Assembly: GCF_018332715.1 (NCBI RefSeq)
Contig: NZ_BOQP01000021.1
Location: 124,001-188,000 of the forward strand
Length of the DNA stretch: 64,000 bases
Reading direction: 5' to 3'
DNA from: Winogradskya consettensis
GTDB lineage: Bacteria > Actinomycetota > Actinomycetes > Mycobacteriales > Micromonosporaceae
Under the pieces are notes generated by a model, which searched no databases, was not told the DNA's origin, and saw only the letters and a list, made by a program, of their open reading frames with translations. Both the position numbers and the translations under genes were made by a program. Shown piece by piece: positions 44,368 to 51,506 of this stretch. Each line of letters begins with the position of its first letter. The stretch's first letter is position 1.

Positions 44368-44805
44368 GTGGAGCTGACCAAACAATTCACCGACGACCAG
44401 TACGCCAACGCACTGGAATCCTGGTCATGGCTCGATCTGGCCGGCAAGGCGCCCCGCTTCACGTCCCTGTTCGGCGACGTGTTCCTGGAGGACAGGACCG
44501 GCGCCTGGTGGTTCCTCAGCACCATCACCGGCGAACTCACCCCGGAATGGCCGAACGGTGCCGCGCTGGCCGCCGATCTGGACACGGAAGAAGGCCACGA
44601 CCAGTACCTCCTGGGCGCCCTGGCCATGGCCGCATTCCACCGCCGCGGCCTGACCCTCAACCCCGACGAGGTGTACGCCTACGTCCCGCCCCCGGTCCTG
44701 ACCGGCAGCTTCGACGTCGACCAGATCCAGGTCTACACCTTCACCGTCGCCCTCACCGTAACCGGCCAACTCCACCGCCAGCTCCAAGCCCCACCCGCCG
44801 GCTGA
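44368..44805 (+). CDS. DUF1851 (Tdi1-type immunity-like) protein
   Basis: The 145-residue protein starts at GTG 44368. Its pattern FGDVFLEDRTGAWWFLSTITGEL and the ending VTGQLHRQLQ match DUF1851, the C-terminal domain of type VI immunity protein Tdi1 and many solitary actinobacterial proteins. Immunity proteins neutralise a cognate toxin, but no toxin gene is nearby, so it may be an orphan immunity gene or have another role. It directly follows the methyltransferase gene and may be co-transcribed. Confidence 0.7.
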   Translation: MELTKQFTDDQYANALESWSWLDLAGKAPRFTSLFGDVFLEDRTGAWWFLSTITGELTPEWPNGAALAADLDTEEGHDQYLLGALAMAAFHRRGLTLNPDEVYAYVPPPVLTGSFDVDQIQVYTFTVALTVTGQLHRQLQAPPAG

Positions 44806-44874
44806 GCCCACCACCGATCCCGGCCCGCGCCGCCACACGCCACCCGCATCTCACCGGCGCGGTACGGTTCGTCG

Positions 44875-45405
44875 GTGGGTGATCGCGTCAAGAGCAGGCA
44901 GGGCCCGCCGAAGGCGAACGGGCACCGGTTCCACGGCGACCCGGAACGTTTTCACCTGCTGGCCGAGTTCATCGGTGAACGCTTCGGCAACTCGGTCGAG
45001 TACGTCGCCGATGTCGCCGGCGGCCAGGGAATGCTGGCACGTGAGCTGCGGAAACGCCTGAACTACCGGGTAGAGGTCGTCGATCCGCGCGGGTGGACGC
45101 TGAAGGGCGTCGAGTCCCGCGCCGTCCCCTACCTGGCCAAGGACGCCGCCTACTACGATCTCGTCGTCGGCCTCCACCCCGACCAGGCATTACGCGAGGT
45201 CGTCCACTCAGCCCTGGGCACGGCAACCGTCATCGTCCCCTGCTGCAACTTCTGGCGGGACGACCAGCGACTCGGCCGCGACGCCCTGGCCGAGTCGATC
45301 GCCCAATGGTTCGATCAGAACAAGGTCCGTTACGAACGAGTCGAGTTCGCCTTCAGGGGCCCGCAGAACCTCGGCTTCGTGACGGCCCCTCCGGAAACCG
45401 ATTGA
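44875..45405 (+). CDS. Small methyltransferase-like protein
   Basis: A 176-residue protein from GTG 44875. HGDPERFHLLAEFIGERFG leads into VADVAGGQGMLARELRKRL, which has the shape of a class I SAM-binding loop, then VEVVDPRG with an acidic residue at the end of strand 2. The later ATVIVPCCNFW resembles strand 4, yet the usual motif IV is unclear. I therefore call it methyltransferase-like and not an assured enzyme. No signal or membrane segment. It stands alone; the 151 bases downstream show nothing notable. Confidence 0.65.
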   Translation: MGDRVKSRQGPPKANGHRFHGDPERFHLLAEFIGERFGNSVEYVADVAGGQGMLARELRKRLNYRVEVVDPRGWTLKGVESRAVPYLAKDAAYYDLVVGLHPDQALREVVHSALGTATVIVPCCNFWRDDQRLGRDALAESIAQWFDQNKVRYERVEFAFRGPQNLGFVTAPPETD

Positions 45406-45556
45406 CGTCCCCTCGCGTCGGCCCGGGTATGAGGACGTATGGCAGGACCGCGCACTTCTTGAGCCCTGACCGCTCGCGCCGAGGGCGATCCTTTGGACAG
45501 AACAATTAGCCACCTCACCCATACCTTCCGTGAGCGGACGTCAATACCGTTGGGCA

Positions 45557-46405
45557 ATGGTTTGTCCCACCTGCGGTTTGGACAACGATCCTTCGGCCTC
45601 GGTCTGTGCCCGGTGCAACACCGATCTGGGCGCCGCGCGGGCGCCGGTGCCGGGTGCTGCGAGGAGCGAGACCGCAGCGCCACCACCGATGCCGGGCGGC
45701 GTTCAATATGCCCCGCCTGTGCGCAGCCGGCTTCCGCTGATCATCGGCCTGGCCGTGGTGGTCCTGCTGGCGCTGGCCGTTGTGGTCTACAGCGTCACCC
45801 GGCATGACCCGCCGGTCGCCGCGCCTGACCCCGCTGCCCCGGCGGCGACCACGGTCGATCCGGCGACCGGGACCGACGCGGAAAGAACTGCAGAGCCGGG
45901 GGGTACGACAGATCCCACGGGTACGCCGACCGACCGCAGCAACGAGTCCGCAGCGGAGCCGCTGCTGCAGGCCCGGGCCATCGACAGGTTGCTGGGCCGG
46001 AGCCGGGTGAGCCGCGACAAGCTCAACAGCGCCATCGACCGGGTCGGACGCTGTACCGGACTGGGTGGCGCGATCGACGACCTGCAGGCTGTCGGACGGG
46101 AGCGGCGGGCCCAGATCGCCGAGGTCACGGGCGCTGATCTGTCCGCGCTGCCGGACGGGGAAGTGTTGCGGTCGCGGCTGGTCACCGCGTTGCAGTTCTC
46201 GCTGGACGCGGACGCGGCCTATGTGGAGTGGGCCGAGCCGACGCTGGCCGGCAGGTGCGCGAACACCGCCGCGCGCAAGGCGGCCTATGCCCGGGGGCGG
46301 TCCGCCTCGGACCAGGCGGGGGCGGCCAAGGAGGATTTCCTCACCGCGTGGAACCCGGTCGCCACGTCACTCGGGGTGCCGCCGAGGACCCGCCAGGGAA
46401 TCTGA
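45557..46405 (+). CDS. Zinc-ribbon membrane protein
   Basis: The 282-residue protein begins with a four-Cys zinc ribbon (VCPTCGLDNDPSASVCARCN), followed by a Pro/Ala linker, one membrane helix (LPLIIGLAVVVLLALAVVVY, about 62-81), a low-complexity Thr/Pro/Asp stalk and an extracytoplasmic helical domain (about 145-282) with two Cys that could form a disulphide (GRCTGLGG and GRCANTAA). The start MVCPTCG at 45557 is chosen because the ribbon begins there. I know the architecture but not the function. It converges on the amyloid-motif genes with a 7-base gap. Confidence 0.7.
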   Translation: MVCPTCGLDNDPSASVCARCNTDLGAARAPVPGAARSETAAPPPMPGGVQYAPPVRSRLPLIIGLAVVVLLALAVVVYSVTRHDPPVAAPDPAAPAATTVDPATGTDAERTAEPGGTTDPTGTPTDRSNESAAEPLLQARAIDRLLGRSRVSRDKLNSAIDRVGRCTGLGGAIDDLQAVGRERRAQIAEVTGADLSALPDGEVLRSRLVTALQFSLDADAAYVEWAEPTLAGRCANTAARKAAYARGRSASDQAGAAKEDFLTAWNPVATSLGVPPRTRQGI

Positions 46406-46412
46406 CGGTTTC

Positions 46413-46748
46413 CTACAGGGGCCAGTTCGCGGCGACGATCACGCCGATCGCGGCCGCCGCCTCCACCACCGTACGGGTGCTGCCGGCGCTGTCGGCGAGG
46501 GACTGCAGCCGCGCCTGCAGACGTCCGCGGGCCTGCGGCGTACCGTCGGCGATCTCGGCTTGTATCGCGGCCACCTCGCGCTGGGCGTGGGCGGGCTGAG
46601 GATGGCGGCCGAGGATGGCGGTGAGGAGGTCGCGGACCTCGTCGGCGGGGGCGGCGCTGTTGTTCTGCACGTTGGTGTTGTGGTTGCCGATGTTCTGCTG
46701 ACCGCCGTGGAAATTCATGTCCCCGAAGTTCATCTGCGACTCAGCCAC
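46413..46748 (-). CDS. Small helical protein with N-terminal Gln/Asn amyloid-like motif
   Basis: The 111-residue protein starts at GTG 46748 with a strong GGAGG five bases upstream and overlaps the preceding stop by 8 bases. Residues ~6-30 are MNFGDMNFHGGQQNIGNH then NTNVQNNSA, a low-complexity Gly/Gln/Asn motif that closely repeats the C-terminal end of its upstream neighbour. A helical hairpin follows (EVRDLLTAILGRHPQP, REVAAIQAEIADG, RLQARLQSLAD) and a hydrophobic C-terminus (VVEAAAAIGVIVAANWPL). This order (motif, helices, membrane-seeking end) recalls bacterial amyloid-signalling effectors, but I cannot assign a named family. Confidence 0.7.
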   Translation of the reverse strand: MAESQMNFGDMNFHGGQQNIGNHNTNVQNNSAAPADEVRDLLTAILGRHPQPAHAQREVAAIQAEIADGTPQARGRLQARLQSLADSAGSTRTVVEAAAAIGVIVAANWPL

Positions 46749-48504
46749 GTGATCCTCCGGTGGTGCGCGGCTGTCCGGCCGGCGCACTGTTGGTCTGGAC
46801 GTTGACGTTGCGGCTGCCGAAATTCTGCTGGCCACCGTGGAAGGTCGCGTTGCCGATCGACACATTGGTCACGGCGCTCTGGAACTCGGTGGTGTCGACG
46901 CCCTGCTCGTCCAGGTATTCCAGGACGGTGTCGGTGACCACCCGGTCCAGCAGCTTGATGTACTTCTCCGCGTCCAGGATCTGCATGAAGTTCACGGTCG
47001 GGCGCTGGGCGGCGAGCTCGCGGACGCTGAAGTCCGCGCCGTAGTCGTAGAAGCGGAACTCATCGGCGCGCCGTGCGGAGCGGGCCATCCGGCCGGTCAG
47101 CCGCAGCGTGTCCCAGCCGAGGCGGGCCAGATAGACCGGTCCGAGTATGTTGTCGCGCAGGAAACTCAGCACCGTGTGCACGGCCGCGTGGTAGGGCACG
47201 CGTTCCGGGCGCAGGTTGTCGACGAGATGGTAGAGCGGGTTCACCTGCGGCATGACGGTGGACACGAACTCCGTGTAGAGCATCCCGCCCTCGACCGCCA
47301 GGTGGACGAACGCCGTGACGCCGATGCCCGAGTCCTGCGCGGGCAGCACGAGCCGGCCGTCCGGGGTGAAGATCTCCTTGCCGTTGGCCGGCACCACCGC
47401 GCGCAGGTAGTGCCGCAGCCCGCCCTGCGGACTGCCGACGATCGCCGCGATGGTCTCGGTGGAGGCGAGGGTGCGGGGTGTGCGCGTCTGCGGGTCGATC
47501 AGCGGGTCGTCACTGCGCCGGTTACCGTCGGCCGCCACGTACGGCACCACGTAGACGTTCGGGATGCGCTCACCGTCGCGCAGCCGCGGATCACGCAGCC
47601 CGACGACGGCGTCGTGCACCCGCTGGTTGAGTGCGAGGCTGTCGATCGCGACCCTGCCGTCACCGTTCTTGGGCTTGAGCGTCGTCGCGAACGACCAGCT
47701 GTGCTCGCGCCATCCGGCGCCGGCGAACGGGTCGATGTCCTGGACGCAGATGTTGCCGCGCTGCATGGCCGCGACGACGCCCAGCCGCCACTCGACGCGT
47801 GCGCTGCTGACGCGCGGCGCGACGGCTTTCACGCCGGGGGCCAGTTCGGTGGTGAGGATGCCGTACGCGTGACGACGCGACAGGAACAGCACGAGGAACA
47901 TGGCGGCGGCGAGCCCGATCGGAGCCAGCAGCACCAGGCCGCGCAGTCCGTCGGCGAACGCGTCGTCGACGGCGGGTGCCGAGTCGCCGTAGTCGCCGAA
48001 CCCGCCGTCCTGACCGCTGGGCAGCCCGAGCGAGTCGACGACGCTGCCCAGCACGACCGACAGGAAGAAGGAGCCCAGCAGGCACAGCGCCAGGACGACG
48101 ACCACGGTGATCCCGGCCAGCCGGAAGGAACGGGGCAGTTCCCGCACCGCCGACGAGCGCAACCCCACCACGACGGCGCACAGGCTCAGCCACGCGACGG
48201 TTGCCAGCGAGCTGAGGCAGAGCCCGACCATCAGGACACCGGTGACCATGGCGTACCGGATCAGCAGCAGACGGCGGGCCCGCAGGCAGTGCCGCGCCAC
48301 CGGGTCGAGGTCGAAACCGTAGGACGGCGGCACCGCCTTGCGTTCGGACTCGACCACCTCGCGGATCGTCGCGTTGGCGAAATCCGGGTCGAGGTAGGGC
48401 GCTCCGCACAGCCGCCGGGTGGTGTCGTTCAAGGTGTCGGCCGGGTGGTAAGCGGGCATGCTCAACAGAGGCGCGCCCTGGTTGCCCTGCTGCGGGTAGC
48501 CCAT
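46741..48504 (-). CDS. Multi-pass membrane protein with C-terminal amyloid-like motif
   Basis: From ATG 48504 the protein has 587 residues. Three to four helices lie between residues 79 and 210 (LLLIRYAMVTGVLMVGLCLS, TVVVVLALCLLGSFFLSVVL, VLLAPIGLAAAMFLVLFL). The ~370-residue cytoplasmic part has no fold I recognise; GGLRHYLRAVVPANGKEIF and DADEF-like pieces are not diagnostic. The last ~40 residues read SIGNATFHGGQQNFGSRN then VNVQTNSAP, repeating the motif at the start of the small protein encoded next. The shared motif and 8-base overlap indicate partners. The upstream frame to 48888 is antisense to DUF2071 and not coding. Confidence 0.72.
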   Translation of the reverse strand: MGYPQQGNQGAPLLSMPAYHPADTLNDTTRRLCGAPYLDPDFANATIREVVESERKAVPPSYGFDLDPVARHCLRARRLLLIRYAMVTGVLMVGLCLSSLATVAWLSLCAVVVGLRSSAVRELPRSFRLAGITVVVVLALCLLGSFFLSVVLGSVVDSLGLPSGQDGGFGDYGDSAPAVDDAFADGLRGLVLLAPIGLAAAMFLVLFLSRRHAYGILTTELAPGVKAVAPRVSSARVEWRLGVVAAMQRGNICVQDIDPFAGAGWREHSWSFATTLKPKNGDGRVAIDSLALNQRVHDAVVGLRDPRLRDGERIPNVYVVPYVAADGNRRSDDPLIDPQTRTPRTLASTETIAAIVGSPQGGLRHYLRAVVPANGKEIFTPDGRLVLPAQDSGIGVTAFVHLAVEGGMLYTEFVSTVMPQVNPLYHLVDNLRPERVPYHAAVHTVLSFLRDNILGPVYLARLGWDTLRLTGRMARSARRADEFRFYDYGADFSVRELAAQRPTVNFMQILDAEKYIKLLDRVVTDTVLEYLDEQGVDTTEFQSAVTNVSIGNATFHGGQQNFGSRNVNVQTNSAPAGQPRTTGGSRG

Positions 48505-48569
48505 CCAGGGAACGTACCGGTGACCGCGATCGCACCGGCACCCCTGGACGGAGGACTCGTTCCGGCTTC

Positions 48570-49331
48570 CTACCGGACCGCCCGCGAGCCACGACGGTCC
48601 GGCTCGCGGCGCACGGGCATGGACGGCAGGGAGTGCCAGCTCACCGGGACGTCGCGCATCAGCAGGGCCCCGTCGAGTGCCGCCGTGCCCGCGGGGAACA
48701 GCCCCGGGTCCTCGAAGAACGTCGAGTGCACCCCCGCCACCTCGGTCGCCTCGACGGCCCACGAACCCGTGCGGAGCTCGATGCCGTCCAGGACGCGGCC
48801 GCCGGTGGTCTCGGAGTAACCGGCGCAGCCCTGCCGGAAGAACTCGGACGCCTCGGCCAGATCGCCGAACAGCGCACTGCCCGGCCACGTTGGACTGACC
48901 CGCACGTGGACTCCCACCGCGCCGGTGTTGTCGACGCTGCGGAACGCCACCCGCAGGTCCTGCTCGTCCTCCGCGACGGTGAACCGGGCGCGGTGGTGCT
49001 CACCGGGGAAGACCCGGCCGCCGGCCAGCGCCGAGGCCCGGGAGCCGGTGTCCCGCCGTGGGATGTAGACGCCGGTGGCGACGCCGTCCGGGGTGTCCCA
49101 CTCGACCGCGATGCGGTGCGCGGCGTTCTCGGTGCGCATGCCGATCCCGCCGGGCAGGGGCTTCGGACGCAGCCGGCCGAGCCGGATCAGGCAGATCCCC
49201 GCGACGCCGTGCCCGTTGACCAGCTGCGGGCGCAACGGCGCGGGCAGCAGGCGAGCGGTGACTTCCGGATCCGTACGGTAATTGACGAGCAGGCGCCGCT
49301 CGATGACGCCGGCCATGACGGGAACTCTCAT
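48570..49331 (-). CDS. DUF2071 protein (acetoacetate-decarboxylase-like fold)
   Basis: This 253-residue protein starts at ATG 49331 behind GAGAGG. VIERRLLVNYRTDPEVTARLLPAPLRPQLV (in pieces), AGICLIRLGRLRPKPLP and HRIAVEW fit DUF2071, whose members have an acetoacetate-decarboxylase-like beta fold and unknown reactions. The ATG shares bases with the stop of a broken ArsR gene (ATGA), showing that regulator and DUF2071 were once translationally coupled. The later GAVGVHVRVSPTWPGSALFG supports the family. Confidence 0.83.
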   Translation of the reverse strand: MRVPVMAGVIERRLLVNYRTDPEVTARLLPAPLRPQLVNGHGVAGICLIRLGRLRPKPLPGGIGMRTENAAHRIAVEWDTPDGVATGVYIPRRDTGSRASALAGGRVFPGEHHRARFTVAEDEQDLRVAFRSVDNTGAVGVHVRVSPTWPGSALFGDLAEASEFFRQGCAGYSETTGGRVLDGIELRTGSWAVEATEVAGVHSTFFEDPGLFPAGTAALDGALLMRDVPVSWHSLPSMPVRREPDRRGSRAVR

Positions 49332-49620
49332 GATGATCCTCTCGGGCGGCGCTGCCGCACGACGATCTGGTCCGGGCAGACGGAGGAGAGAAAGCGGCCC
49401 ACGCAGAGCGCGAGCCGCTCCGGGACGAGGGCGTAGTAGATCTTTGTTGGCCTCGCGGCGTTCCTGGATCAGGCCTGCCGAGCGCAGCACTGCGAGGTGG
49501 CGGGACACGGACGGGCCGCTGATCGGGAAGTGCGCGGCGATCTCCCCCGCGGTCGGCTCGCCGTCGCGCAGATCCTCCAGGAGTCCAGGAGGCTCGTCAA
49601 CTCACGGTTGACGCACAGGA
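49328..49620 (-). pseudogene. Broken ArsR/SdpR-type regulator
   Basis: Read on the minus strand, EDLRDGEPTAGEIAAHFPIS, then GPSVSRHLAVLRSAGLIQER are a clear ArsR helix-turn-helix, and after a +1 shift KIYYALVPERLALCVG and FLSSVCPDQIVVRQ finish the protein. The second shift is a single extra A in 49443-49445. Upstream, a perfect 8-bp tandem duplication (TCCAGGAG at 49576-49583 and 49584-49591) breaks the frame again, and the usual N-terminal ~15 residues are absent. Its stop overlaps the DUF2071 ATG. If the two shifts are real, DUF2071 has lost its regulator. Confidence 0.75.
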
Positions 49621-49658
49621 GTCCTCAACTCGGCGCCGCCCGTTGCCGACAGTGGGGC

Positions 49659-50279
49659 ATGGGTTTCAGGCGCATGGCAGCCGGCGCGGTCACCGCGGTC
49701 ACCGCGGTCCTCGCCGTCACCGCATTGTCAGCGCCCCCCTCGATGGCTGTTGCCGGCGCAACGGCCACGCCGCTCGCGATGGCCGCGTCGTGCACCACCA
49801 CGTCGGCGGTCGTCATGATTCCGCTGACCAGCGCCAAGCACGGCCGCATTCTCGAGCACGCGCAGGACGCGATCGACAAGGGCTATCCGCTCACGATGGT
49901 CCTGAATCGCACCGGGGCCGCGGCGCGGCGCAAGGCAGCGCTGAAGGGCGTCGCCACGCGCCCCGGCTACGACCGCGACGAGTACCCGATGGCGGCGGGG
50001 CGAAGGGTGAACAAGGCTGACGTGCGCCTCGTCGCGTCCAGCGAGAACGAGTCAGCGGGTTCGATCGCCGGCAACACCTTGCGCAAATACTGCGACGGCA
50101 CGAAATATCGCTACAAAGGAGTGCACGGAAAAGGCGCGACGACGCCCCCGCGCAACGATCCGCGCTTCGCCACGTGCGCGGAGGCGAAGAACCACGGCTA
50201 CGGACCGTACTATCGCAGCTCCGACCCCGAGTACTACTGGTATCAGGACCGCGACGCCGATGGTGTCGTCTGCGAGTGA
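49659..50279 (+). CDS. Secreted NucA/NucB-type nuclease with Excalibur domain
   Basis: The 206-residue protein starts at ATG 49659 and has a signal peptide ending near SMAVAGA. The middle matches NucA/NucB deoxyribonucleases: YPLTMVLNRTGAAARRK, RPGYDRDEYPMAAGRR with the acidic active-site region, and SSENESAGSIAGNTL. The end, FATCAEAKNHGYGPYYRSS and YWYQDRDADGVVCE, is an Excalibur calcium-binding module with a D-x-D-x-D-G loop. NucB is a sporulation nuclease in Bacillus that digests extracellular DNA. The 3' end overlaps the convergent MFS gene by 37 bases. Confidence 0.82.
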   Translation: MGFRRMAAGAVTAVTAVLAVTALSAPPSMAVAGATATPLAMAASCTTTSAVVMIPLTSAKHGRILEHAQDAIDKGYPLTMVLNRTGAAARRKAALKGVATRPGYDRDEYPMAAGRRVNKADVRLVASSENESAGSIAGNTLRKYCDGTKYRYKGVHGKGATTPPRNDPRFATCAEAKNHGYGPYYRSSDPEYYWYQDRDADGVVCE

Positions 50280-51433
50280 GCCTGGTCGTTGAGGGAGCGC
50301 CACGCGCGCAGCACCGGCAGCGTGGCCAGCAGTCCGATCACCGGCACGAGGAACGCGAGCCGCAACCCGACCGGTGACGACAGCGCACCCAGCAGCACGG
50401 CCCCCAGCAGCGCGCCGCCATAGTTGAACAGGTTCACCCGGGCGATGACCTCGTCGCTGCGCCCCGGCGCGCTGCGGCCCGCGACGCTGAACGCGAGCGG
50501 GACCAGGATGCCCACCCCGAGCCCGGTCAGGGCGAACCCCGCCACCGCCGCCCCGATCGACGGCACGGCCACCACCAGCCCGCAGCCCAGTGCGCAGACC
50601 AGCAGACACCCGGCGGCGGCGACGGTCGTGCCGATCCGGGGCACCAGATGGTCCCCGACGAGCCGGGCGGCGAGCACCGCGGCCTGGTAGGCGGCGTATC
50701 CCAGGGGCACGACGGTGGCCGACGCGGCGAGGGAGTCGTCGAGGTAGACCGAGCTCCATGTGCTGACCGCCGAGTCGGCCAGGAACGCGGTGAAGATGAA
50801 CGCGCCGCAGACGAGCACGATGCGGCGGGTGCCGCCCGCCGTGTGGCCGGAGAGGGCGTGCAGGACGGTGCGGTCCGGCTCGAACGACGAGAAGCCGGCG
50901 AGGGCCATGACGGCGGCGAAGACGGCGGCGAGTCCGACTGCGACGGCGGCGCCGGCTCCCGTTGCCGCGGAGCCCGACATGGCCAGGGCCGCCACGATGG
51001 CGGCTGCGGTGTAGGCGGCGAACAGGCGGCTCATCACGCTGCGGCCCAGGCGGGCCTGGACCAGGACCCCCTGCATGCTCAGGCTGGCATCGACGGCGCC
51101 GAGCCCCAGGCCGTACGCGATGAAGACCGCCACGAACACAGCCTGCGGGGTGTGGAATGTGGTCAGCGACAGCCCGGCTGCGACGACGAGCAGCCCGCCC
51201 GCCAGGGCGTACCGGCTCCCCCACCGCGCGGCCACCTTGTCGGCGAGCATGGAGCCCCCGGCCGCGGCGGCGATGACGAGCAGCAGGAGCACCGAGACGA
51301 ACGCGTCGTCGACGCCCTGCCGGGATTTGAACATGGGCAGGGCGGTGACCACGGCCGCGTAGCCGAGGCCCTGTGCGGCGTACCCACCGGCGATCCACGC
51401 GGCCCGCCGGCCGCCACCCACCTGTTGCGGCAT
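50243..51433 (-). CDS. MFS transporter
   Basis: The 396-residue protein has about 12 hydrophobic segments. AAWIAGGYAAQGLGYAAVVTALP, MLADKVAARWGSRYALAGG (loop 2-3 motif) and VDASLSMQGVLVQARLGRSVMSRL suggest the FucP/YbjJ-like branch of MFS sugar or drug carriers; LTGLGVGILVPLAFSVAGR occurs in the second half. I cannot say if it is an importer or exporter. The start ATG 51433 is followed within 73 bases upstream by the end of the siderophore operon, on the same strand, so it might be the operon's last gene. Confidence 0.88.
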   Translation of the reverse strand: MPQQVGGGRRAAWIAGGYAAQGLGYAAVVTALPMFKSRQGVDDAFVSVLLLLVIAAAAGGSMLADKVAARWGSRYALAGGLLVVAAGLSLTTFHTPQAVFVAVFIAYGLGLGAVDASLSMQGVLVQARLGRSVMSRLFAAYTAAAIVAALAMSGSAATGAGAAVAVGLAAVFAAVMALAGFSSFEPDRTVLHALSGHTAGGTRRIVLVCGAFIFTAFLADSAVSTWSSVYLDDSLAASATVVPLGYAAYQAAVLAARLVGDHLVPRIGTTVAAAGCLLVCALGCGLVVAVPSIGAAVAGFALTGLGVGILVPLAFSVAGRSAPGRSDEVIARVNLFNYGGALLGAVLLGALSSPVGLRLAFLVPVIGLLATLPVLRAWRSLNDQAHSQTTPSASRS

Positions 51434-51506
51434 GAGGGAATCATTGTCGGCGACGACCGAGCGGAACAGGGCCGATCCACCAATTGCGCACCGGAAGAAG
51501 CCGTGT

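Noticed and set aside
48505..48888. N-terminal extension of the amyloid-motif membrane protein
   Set aside because: The additional 128 codons are antisense-phase readings of the DUF2071 gene; the real start is the ATG at 48504.
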